Origin: VRUE01 sp036376775
Lineage (GTDB): Bacteria > Actinomycetota > Thermoleophilia > Solirubrobacterales > 70-9
Assembly (NCBI GenBank): GCA_036376775.1
Contig: DASUZP010000008.1
Span: 1 to 10,899, forward strand
Reading direction: 5' to 3'
Length of the DNA: 10,899 nucleotides
Part shown: positions 6,781 through 10,899 of the stretch, piece after piece
Layout: each line of letters opens with the position of its first letter
Numbering within the stretch: the first letter of the stretch is position 1
Notes under the pieces: model-generated
Told to the model about the DNA's origin: nothing
The model's database searches: none
What the model saw: only the letters and a program-made list of their open reading frames with translations
Position numbers and translations under genes: made by a program

Positions 6781-7301
6781 GAGCTACCTACCCACTGAAA
6801 GGCGAGCGAGGTCGAGGCGCCCTGCAGCGATGCTTCGTCGGAGGTCGAGGGCCAGCTCAGGGTGAACCGGTATTTGTGCGTCGTCCCAGCGACGAAGGAG
6901 CCCAGGCTGACGCTGCTGAAAGAGCCGAGCTTGCCTTCGTATTTCTTGCTCGTGCCGCTGGTGATGTCCTCGACCTTGAGCGTGATCGCGGCGGCGAGCG
7001 CAGTCCCGGTCAATCCGGTCGCTTTCAGGTTCACGCTGCCCGCCACGTCCCCCTGGTTGCCGATGTTGATCGTCCCTTCCCTGCTGTCGCCGGGTTTCAT
7101 GCCGGAGGCGGCGACGATCGCCTGGTTCGGCGCCGAGGAGGAGAGCTGGACGCTGCCGGCCGCCAGCGAGGCACTGTTGGCGCTCTTCGAGGTGAAGCTG
7201 GCGCCGCTGAAGATCGCCGTGCCGAGGGCCAGGGAGATAAGGGCGAGGGCCCCCAGCAGAAGCCAGTGGCGCGAGCCGATCAGCAGCCTCAGGCGGTCCA
7301 C
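6777..7301 (-). CDS. Camelysin/TasA-like secreted protein C (SipW-dependent leader)
   Basis: A 174-residue exported protein. After RLRLLIGSRHW comes a hydrophobic core (about 13-31) and the SipW-type junction FSGASFTSKSANSASLAAGS, the same SGASFTSKSAN string as in protein B. The mature part is a single beta-rich camelysin-like domain: MKPGDSREGTINIGNQGDVA, ITLKVEDITSG, then VSLGSFVAGTTHKYRFTLSW and the end SLAFQWVGSS, all aligning with protein B. GTG 7301 is chosen: GGGGACGCA precedes it, and it overlaps the end of the signal peptidase gene by 13 bases. The frame stays open upstream, but those residues would lie inside the peptidase gene. TasA and camelysin build extracellular fibres in Bacillus; a structural role here is inferred from the family. 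Confidence 0.85.
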   Translation of the reverse strand: MDRLRLLIGSRHWLLLGALALISLALGTAIFSGASFTSKSANSASLAAGSVQLSSSAPNQAIVAASGMKPGDSREGTINIGNQGDVAGSVNLKATGLTGTALAAAITLKVEDITSGTSKKYEGKLGSFSSVSLGSFVAGTTHKYRFTLSWPSTSDEASLQGASTSLAFQWVGSS

Positions 7302-7855
7302 TGCGTCCCCGTCCCGTTCGCTTCGACCTGCCGCCGCCGCGCCTCCTCGCCGGCATCTCGCCAAATCCCGGAGAGGATCAGGAAGGCGACCAGCACTGCC
7401 GGAACGCCTATCGCCAGCATCCGCACGATCGGAATCGAGAGCGCCGCCAAGAGGTAGCCGATATAGGGCACGGAGAAGGCGACCTTGGCCTGCATCGGCT
7501 TGTCCAGGGAGAAGGTCCAGGGATCGACGGTTTCGTTGGCGTCGCCCTTGGTGCGGTAGATCCGTTCGCCACCGCCATTTTGCCCGATCCAGACGATGCG
7601 GTGGGTGAGCAGCTTCTCGGGAGAAGCATTCGGTGGAGGCTCATAGGTGATGGGGTCCCCCACCTTCAGGTCAGCGACAGGCACTTCCTTGTCGAAGACG
7701 ATCGAGCCGCGGTCGTAGGTGCCGGTCATCGAGCCGCTGACGATCACGTAGCGCTGGTAGCCAAGCGCCGCTGGAATCAGCAGGATCGCGGCGAGCGCGA
7801 TACAGGCAACCGTCGCGGCAGCGCCAAGCCAGCGGACAACCGGGACCGACCTCAT
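7289..7855 (-). CDS. Signal peptidase I, SipW/ER type (S26B)
   Basis: A 188-residue membrane peptidase that removes the leaders of exported proteins. Span 1 is at about residues 9-33, followed directly by the catalytic serine in VIVSGSM (Ser42), then THRIV with His85 in place of the lysine of ordinary bacterial LepB, and the GDAN motif (104-107) with Asp111 in TVDPW. Ser/His rather than Ser/Lys marks the ER/archaeal/SipW branch. C-terminal hydrophobic segments run from about 131 to 165. It sits between camelysin-like genes whose leaders are the known SipW type, so these are its likely substrates. ATG 7855 gives a normal short N-terminus; an in-frame ATG at 7903, overlapping gene B, would add 16 residues and lacks a better ribosome site. 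The name sipW would fit by analogy, but I leave the symbol empty. Confidence 0.9.
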   Translation of the reverse strand: MRSVPVVRWLGAAATVACIALAAILLIPAALGYQRYVIVSGSMTGTYDRGSIVFDKEVPVADLKVGDPITYEPPPNASPEKLLTHRIVWIGQNGGGERIYRTKGDANETVDPWTFSLDKPMQAKVAFSVPYIGYLLAALSIPIVRMLAIGVPAVLVAFLILSGIWRDAGEEARRRQVEANGTGTQWTA

Positions 7856-7889
7856 CGGCCGGCCCCGGTCTCCCGCCCCGGGATAACCG

Positions 7890-8459
7890 CTAAGAAGCGG
7901 CATCCCACTGATAGCCGACGCTCATCGACGATCCCTTGTAGGCGTTGTCCCCGGTCGTCGCAGACGCCGGAACTCCACCGTCGGGGAACGTGATCGTGAA
8001 TTTGTAGGTGCGGGCCTCGCCGGCAGCGAAGCTGCCAAGCGACTGCGCACCCATCGCGCCGACCTTGCCCGAGTACACGCTGACCGGCGACCCCGCTTTG
8101 GTCACGTCTTCCACTTTCAGATCGAGCACACCCGACAGCTGGCCGCCATTGGCGCCCGGCGTATCCGTGAGACTCGTCTTCGAGAGGGTGAACGTGCCGG
8201 CAACGTCGCCGCTGTTGGTAATCGTCACCGTGCCGTTGGTCGAGGTTCCGGGCAGCATTTTCGTTGCCGTCAGGACCGCCGCGCCTTCCTTGGAATTGGA
8301 CTGCGCGAGGTTGCCGGCGCTGAACGTGTTGCTCGGGTTCGCGGACTTCGAGGTGAAGCTCGCGCCTGATCCAACGACCGCGCCAAAGGCCAGCAACGCG
8401 ACAAGAAGCGCTCCAAGCAGATGGCGGGGACTCGAGAGGATCACGGAAATGCGAGACAT
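7890..8459 (-). CDS. Camelysin/TasA-like secreted protein B, under riboswitch control
   Basis: A 189-residue exported protein and first gene of the operon B-signal peptidase-C-D. The hydrophobic leader is at about 14-30, then SGASFTSKSANPSNTFSAGN, the classic SipW-dependent junction. The mature domain shows the camelysin/TasA-like order: MLPGTSTNGTVTITNSGDVA, LDLKVEDVTKAG, SLGSFAAGEARTYKFTITFP, ending SMSVGYQWDAAS. There are no cysteines in the mature part and no sortase or membrane anchor. ATG 8459 is fixed by a strong AAGGAGG at 8471-8465, the best ribosome site in the operon. That site can be masked by a hairpin linked to the upstream c-di-GMP-I aptamer. A fibre or matrix subunit is the natural guess from the family, not shown directly. 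Confidence 0.88.
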   Translation of the reverse strand: MSRISVILSSPRHLLGALLVALLAFGAVVGSGASFTSKSANPSNTFSAGNLAQSNSKEGAAVLTATKMLPGTSTNGTVTITNSGDVAGTFTLSKTSLTDTPGANGGQLSGVLDLKVEDVTKAGSPVSVYSGKVGAMGAQSLGSFAAGEARTYKFTITFPDGGVPASATTGDNAYKGSSMSVGYQWDAAS

Positions 8460-8464
8460 AAGTG

Positions 8465-8498
8465 CCTCCTTCGGGGCTCGATTTTTGGGCTCCGAAAG
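8465..8498 (-). promoter_or_regulatory. Putative expression platform: hairpin masking the Shine-Dalgarno of gene B
   Basis: On the minus strand CTTTCGG (8498-8492) pairs with CCGAAGG (8474-8468), 7 bp with one G-U and a 17-base loop. The 3' arm takes in the first half of the AAGGAGG ribosome site. The 5' arm shares CTTTC with the 3' strand of the aptamer's P1 stem, so P1 and this hairpin cannot coexist. Ligand binding, which stabilises P1, would free the ribosome site. There is no T-run, so control would be on translation. Confidence 0.6.
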
Positions 8499-8581
8499 CG
8501 GCAGCCGAGCTATCTCGGCCGAAGCCGAGACCTCTAGCTTTGCGTCCCCGCCTCACGGCGGGTTTGCCTTGAATCGCTTCC
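8494..8581 (-). ncRNA. Cyclic di-GMP-I (GEMM-I) riboswitch aptamer
   Basis: The minus strand reads as a full class I aptamer. P1 pairs GGAAGCG (8581-8575) with CGCTTTC (8500-8494). The conserved GGCAAACC lies at 8568-8561. P2 is CCCGCC-GTGA-GGCGGG (8562-8547), capped by a GNRA tetraloop as in the known structure. The conserved GGGGACGCAAAGC follows (8549-8537). P3 is AGCTA (8538-8534) with TAGCT (8512-8508), a GAGG internal loop where the tetraloop receptor is expected, and a 7-bp stem closed by a UUCG loop (8530-8513). The tail GCTCGGCTGCC corresponds to the conserved AGCCGGGUUACC segment. The base at the position of Vc2 G20 appears to be G, favouring c-di-GMP over cGAMP. Recognised by memory of the Rfam family, not by a covariance search. 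Confidence 0.85.
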
Positions 8582-8608
8582 ATGCCTGGATCTGATCGGC
8601 AGGAAGCG
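8575..8608 (-). promoter_or_regulatory. Anti-P1 hairpin upstream of the riboswitch
   Basis: On the minus strand CGCTTCC (8608-8602) followed by TGCC pairs with GGCA and GGAAGCG (8581-8575), 11 pairs with one bulged T. It uses the same 5' strand as P1 of the aptamer. If the transcript starts upstream of 8608, this stem competes with P1. If transcription starts within it, the stem is not formed. I see no clear TANNNT box here to place the start. Confidence 0.4.
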
Positions 8609-8610
8609 GC

Positions 8611-8639
8611 AAAAAATGAGATTTCGGCCAGGAAATCCC
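8611..8639 (-). terminator. Intrinsic terminator of the camelysin-like A gene
   Basis: Nine bases past the stop of gene A, the minus strand has GGGATTTC-CTGGCC-GAAATCTC (8639-8618), an 8-bp stem with one G-U pair, followed by AT6. This is a standard intrinsic terminator. It separates gene A from the riboswitch-led operon, or could work as partial readthrough control. Confidence 0.8.
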
Positions 8640-8648
8640 GAAGTCGCG

Positions 8649-9221
8649 TCAGGCGGCGCTCCAGGCGAAGCCGGCGCTCAGCGAAGAGCCGGCGACCTCG
8701 TTGCCGACACTGCGCGGGAGTGCGACCGTGAGCCTGTAGGCGCGCTGGGCCCCGGCGGGGATCTGGCCGAGGGAGAGGCGTGACATATGTCCGAGCGACC
8801 CCGCGTAGAGCGGAGCGCCTCCGGCGGCGGGCAGGATCCGCAAGGTCATCGCATCGGAGAGGGGAGCGCCACCGGGACCGACCCGGTCGACGAGGTGCGC
8901 GGCAAGGCCGAAGGCCGCCGTGGCGGAGCCCGTGTTGGAGACCTGAATCGTCGCCGATCGGCTCTGGCCCGGGATCAATCCGGCAACCGAGAGCTGTCCT
9001 CCGCCACTGGCCTCGGCGGCGATCAACGGGCCCGAGGAGAAGACCTGGACGGGACTCGCGCCGGCCCCACCGCTGCTGCTGCCGAATGCAGCCGGCATGG
9101 CGACGGCGAGGATGCCGACCGCGACAAGCAACGAGAGAGTCGAGCGAAGCCACCACGCTGCCCCCAGACCGCTCTGCCTGGCGGCCAGTGGGGCGGCGAT
9201 CGTTGCGGCAAGTGCGCTCAC
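8649..9221 (-). CDS. Diverged camelysin/TasA-like secreted protein A
   Basis: A 190-residue exported protein related to B and C but diverged. The leader core is at about residues 26-46 (WWLRSTLSLLVAVGILAVAM), then PAAFGSSSGGAGASPV in place of SGASFTSKSAN, so the SipW-type junction is degenerate. The mature part keeps the same order of features: LIPGQSRSATIQVSNTGSAT, MTLRILPAAGGAPLYAGSLG, LSLGQIPAGAQRAYRLTVAL and the end SLSAGFAWSAA. GTG 9221 is chosen because it gives a normal short N-terminus and follows GGGAT; the frame is open upstream into the previous gene without a convincing start. It is closed by its own terminator, so it is probably expressed apart from the riboswitch operon. It may be a minor or differently timed subunit; this is inference. 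Confidence 0.78.
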   Translation of the reverse strand: MSALAATIAAPLAARQSGLGAAWWLRSTLSLLVAVGILAVAMPAAFGSSSGGAGASPVQVFSSGPLIAAEASGGGQLSVAGLIPGQSRSATIQVSNTGSATAAFGLAAHLVDRVGPGGAPLSDAMTLRILPAAGGAPLYAGSLGHMSRLSLGQIPAGAQRAYRLTVALPRSVGNEVAGSSLSAGFAWSAA

Positions 9222-9232
9222 GGTGATCCCAT

Positions 9233-9294
9233 CGGCGCCGACGGCGCCGCCACAACCCCTTGTGGACTCATGTCCAGCGGACGTCTGTATGAGT
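9233..9294 (-). promoter_or_regulatory. Structured 5' region of gene A: three inverted repeats in tandem
   Basis: The 82-base gap before gene A holds three hairpin-capable repeats in series on the minus strand: ACTCAT...ATGAGT (9294-9289 with 9271-9266) enclosing GTCC-GCT-GGAC; CCACAA-GGGG-TTGTGG (9265-9250); and GGCGCC-GTC-GGCGCC (9248-9234), ending 12 bases before the GTG. None has a T-run. They could be the 3' end of the upstream gene, a leader RNA or protein sites. I do not recognise the structure. Confidence 0.4.
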
Positions 9295-9303
9295 GCAGGG
9301 CAG

Positions 9304-9975
9304 CTAGCCGTCCGGAAAGGGCGCCAACCCGGCGTGCCAGGGGCCAGGGGCGTAAGTGTGGATGCCGCTCTCGTCCATCTCACCCTGCAGCCGTTTGAAC
9401 AGCTGACCGGCGTTTTTCAGCGCTTCCTTCAGCTCGACCTCGCTGCGCTCGCGCAGGTGCCAGAGGAACCAGAGCTGACGATCGTTGACGCCGAAATCGA
9501 TCTCACCGGTCATCGTCGTCGTCCAGGCGAGGAAACCCGGGCTGAACAGCTCGCGCAGCTTGACCGGGTCGTACTCGCTGGGCACCGTCGCCAGAAAGCG
9601 CTTGTTGAAGTCGATCGACTCGAACTCGACCTTGCGGGCAAAGCGCTGGGTGACGACCTCGTGGCCCTCGATCGACTCGACGTTGAAGGCGGGGACCACC
9701 CGCGCCAGATCGGGCATATGCGCCTTGGCCAGCAGCGCCGTCGGCAGCAGCGCCTTGCCGAAGAGGCCGCCGACCTCCTTTTCGTCGGCGTCGCAGCAGG
9801 AGCCCCAGAAGGCTTCGGCGAGCTGCCCGGTGAGCCGGTTGGACCCGCCGACGCAAAGCGCAACCGGCCCGTCTTTGGGATTGATTCCGCCAACCGGTTC
9901 GTAGGCGAGCTCATGGCGCTCGCCATAGCGCCGCACGATCTCGGCCCAATCCTGCGCTTCCTGCTTCGCACCCAC
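9304..9975 (-). CDS. Unrecognised soluble protein, possibly DUF3137-like
   Basis: A 223-residue protein with no signal peptide or membrane span. I do not recognise the family with confidence. Residues about 108-175 (VVTQRFARKVEFESIDFNKR and LRELFSPGFLAWTTTMTGEI) recall the DUF3137 pattern, in which a conserved F-x-S/D-x-x-F precedes an LxxLxxP region; this is a loose resemblance. Adjacent cysteines occur at 60-61, and a second cysteine position is Cys41. The C-terminus (about 176-200) is helical and charged. GTG 9975 is chosen because a TAGGAT box ends exactly 6 bases before it, the same arrangement as at the divergent lemA. It shares a palindromic control region with lemA, so co-regulation with LemA is likely. 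It may be cytoplasmic; the function is unknown. Confidence 0.7.
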   Translation of the reverse strand: MGAKQEAQDWAEIVRRYGERHELAYEPVGGINPKDGPVALCVGGSNRLTGQLAEAFWGSCCDADEKEVGGLFGKALLPTALLAKAHMPDLARVVPAFNVESIEGHEVVTQRFARKVEFESIDFNKRFLATVPSEYDPVKLRELFSPGFLAWTTTMTGEIDFGVNDRQLWFLWHLRERSEVELKEALKNAGQLFKRLQGEMDESGIHTYAPGPWHAGLAPFPDG

Positions 9976-9981
9976 GCCGCG

Positions 9982-9987
9982 ATCCTA
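9982..9987 (-). promoter_or_regulatory. -10 box (TAGGAT) of the unrecognised gene, leaderless type
   Basis: On the minus strand TAGGAT (9987-9982) is followed by 6 bases and then the GTG start. No Shine-Dalgarno is present. The expected -35 position falls in the left arm of the neighbouring palindrome and has no TTG. Confidence 0.6.
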
Positions 9988-9999
9988 CGCGTGCGGTGT

Positions 10000-10051
10000 G
10001 GACGTGCCGGTGAAAAGAGGTCCATATGGGCGTTCGATCACCGGCACGTCC
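10000..10051. promoter_or_regulatory. 52-bp centred palindrome between divergent genes, putative operator
   Basis: Perfect 14-bp arms GGACGTGCCGGTGA (10000-10013) and TCACCGGCACGTCC (10038-10051) flank an 8-bp palindrome CCATATGG (10022-10029), with exactly 8 bases on each side between arm and core. It lies upstream of both predicted leaderless start points, so it should act as DNA, not RNA. The right arm abuts the lemA -35 and the left arm covers the -35 position of the other gene. Confidence 0.65.
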
Positions 10052-10052
10052 C

Positions 10053-10080
10053 TTGCGCGGCGGGGCGGGGGAAGTAGGAT
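10053..10080 (+). promoter_or_regulatory. Promoter of lemA, leaderless type
   Basis: TTGCGC (10053-10058), a 16-base spacer, then TAGGAT (10075-10080) ending 6 bases before the ATG at 10087. The -10 is identical to that of the divergent gene. No Shine-Dalgarno is present. Confidence 0.6.
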
Positions 10081-10086
10081 GGCTCC

Positions 10087-10650
10087 ATGCTCATCGCTCT
10101 CATCGTGGTCGTCGCGATCGTCGTCATCGCGGTCCTCTACTACATCTCCAAGCGCAACTCGATCATCGCCTCGCGCAACCGGGTCGACGAGTCGTGGAGC
10201 GGGATCGACGTGCAGCTCAAGCGCCGTCACGATCTCGTCCCCAACCTGGTCGAGACGGTCAAGGGCTACGCCGCCCACGAGAGCGAGACCTTCGAGAAAG
10301 TGACCCAGGCACGGGCCGACGCGATGTCCGCCGAAGGGGTTGCCGATACGGCCAAAGCCGAGCAGGGCTTGACCGGCGCGCTCGCCGGCCTGAGAGTCGT
10401 CGCCGAGAACTACCCGACGCTACGCGCCACCGAGAACTTCCAGCAGCTCAGCCGCAACCTCTCCGAGCTGGAGGACGAAATCCAGGCGTCGCGGCGGATC
10501 TACAACTCCAACGTGCAGTCCTACAACACCTCGATTCAGCAGTTCCCCGGCTCGATCATCGCCAACCAGGGCGGCTTCACCGCACGCGAGTACTTCGAGA
10601 TCGAAGACAAATCCGAGCGCGAGCCGGTCTCGGTCAGCTTCGACAAGTAA
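10087..10650 (+). CDS. lemA: LemA family protein
   Basis: A 187-residue membrane-anchored coiled protein of the LemA family. One N-terminal membrane span (LIALIVVVAIVVIAVLYYI, residues 2-20) is followed by the strongly conserved signature NRVDESWSGIDVQLKRRHDL (31-50) and VPNLVETVKGYAAHESETFE (51-70), then ENYPTLRATENFQQLSRNLS and ELEDEIQASRRIYNSNVQSY, which are textbook LemA. The family's end pattern is also present (PGSIIANQGGFTAREYFEIE). Length is normal. The biochemical role of LemA proteins is not established; they are generally linked to the cell envelope. ATG 10087 sits 6 bases after a TAGGAT box. The usual LemA partner, a TPM-domain membrane protein (YgcG type), is not seen next to it; a rubredoxin follows instead. 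Confidence 0.95.
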   Translation: MLIALIVVVAIVVIAVLYYISKRNSIIASRNRVDESWSGIDVQLKRRHDLVPNLVETVKGYAAHESETFEKVTQARADAMSAEGVADTAKAEQGLTGALAGLRVVAENYPTLRATENFQQLSRNLSELEDEIQASRRIYNSNVQSYNTSIQQFPGSIIANQGGFTAREYFEIEDKSEREPVSVSFDK

Positions 10651-10672
10651 GCCCGGCACCCCCCGCGTCCCC

Positions 10673-10678
10673 TAATCT
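10673..10678 (+). promoter_or_regulatory. -10 box of the rubredoxin gene, leaderless type
   Basis: TAATCT ends 7 bases before the ATG at 10686, matching the TANNNT-N6/7-start pattern of three other genes here. No Shine-Dalgarno precedes the ATG and no convincing -35 is visible in the 22 bases after the lemA stop. Confidence 0.5.
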
Positions 10679-10685
10679 TCTAGAC

Positions 10686-10877
10686 ATGAGCGCAACCACC
10701 GAGGCGACCCTCTGGATCTGCGAGAGCTGCGGGTTCATCTACGACCCGGCGATCGGCGATCCAGACGGCGGCATTCCACCCGGAACGTCCTTCGAGGACA
10801 TCCCCAGCGACTGGTTCTGCCCCGTCTGCGGAGCGCGGACTTCCGACTTCCGGCCGGTCGAGCCCGGAGAGGCTTAA
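10686..10877 (+). CDS. Rubredoxin
   Basis: A 63-residue iron protein carrying a single Fe(Cys)4 centre for one-electron transfer in the cytoplasm. The two ligand knuckles are clear: CESCGFIYDP (Cys12, Cys15) and CPVCGA (Cys45, Cys48). Between them lie the family's conserved GDPDGGIPPGTSFEDIPSDW, in which the aromatic and Pro positions match typical rubredoxins. The length is slightly above the usual 52-56 residues because of short N- and C-terminal extensions. ATG 10686 has no Shine-Dalgarno and follows a TAATCT box by 7 bases, so the message is probably leaderless. Its partner (an alkane hydroxylase, a peroxide-reducing enzyme or another) is not in the window. GGGC/GCCC just after the stop may begin a terminator but the window ends there. 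Confidence 0.95.
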   Translation: MSATTEATLWICESCGFIYDPAIGDPDGGIPPGTSFEDIPSDWFCPVCGARTSDFRPVEPGEA

Positions 10878-10899
10878 GGGCTTTCGGCCCGCGGGTCCT

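Noticed and set aside
8494..8581. Reading the element as a cGAMP (GEMM-Ib) riboswitch
   Set aside because: The base aligned with Vc2 G20 appears to be G, not the A typical of cGAMP types. My alignment is by eye, so this is a lean rather than proof.
7852..9255. 467-residue minus-strand open frame overlapping genes A and B and the riboswitch
   Set aside because: It is out of frame with both camelysin-like genes and would cross the terminator and the aptamer.
10000..10051. Palindrome as a terminator or RNA hairpin
   Set aside because: It sits between divergent genes whose predicted transcripts begin at their start codons, so it should not be transcribed from either.
9097..10077. Plus-strand open frame opposite gene A and the unknown gene
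   Set aside because: It runs through the stop, leader and promoter of the minus-strand genes and has no recognisable motif.

Overview
This is a GC-rich chromosomal stretch. It most likely comes from an actinobacterium of the Thermoleophilia/Solirubrobacterales type. That placement is inferred from base composition, the leaderless TANNNT promoters, the ECF-sigma/DUF4349 pair and the style of the secreted proteins; no rRNA or marker gene is present. I see no tRNA, rRNA, CRISPR array or insertion sequence.

Layout. (1) 1-1840, minus strand: marR regulator followed by a translationally coupled DHA2-type MFS efflux pump, cut by the window edge; AATAGTTG half-sites abut the marR start. (2) 1841-2037: divergent control region with those half-sites and a separate 9-bp inverted repeat on the bioA side. 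(3) 2038-3354, plus: bioA (DAPA aminotransferase), with no other biotin gene nearby. (4) 3417-5166, plus: an ECF sigma factor overlapping a two-span membrane DUF4349 protein, a probable sigma/regulator pair. (5) 5193-5834, plus: a Nudix hydrolase read from a leaderless promoter.

(6) 5848-9221, minus: the most interesting part. Four small secreted proteins with SipW-type leaders (three related camelysin/TasA-like proteins and one longer Ig-like protein) surround an ER/SipW-type signal peptidase I. The first camelysin-like gene is closed by an intrinsic terminator. Right after it the leader RNA contains what looks like a c-di-GMP-I (GEMM-I) riboswitch. Its P1 stem is mutually exclusive with a hairpin that covers the Shine-Dalgarno of the second camelysin-like gene. 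This suggests that c-di-GMP switches ON translation of a surface-fibre or matrix operon (camelysin-like B, signal peptidase, camelysin-like C, Ig-like D).

(7) 9304-10877: an unrecognised soluble protein (minus) divergent from lemA (plus), followed by a rubredoxin. A 52-bp, perfectly centred palindrome lies between the two divergent starts. Both starts carry an identical TAGGAT box exactly 6 nt upstream, a leaderless arrangement also seen with close variants at the Nudix and rubredoxin genes.
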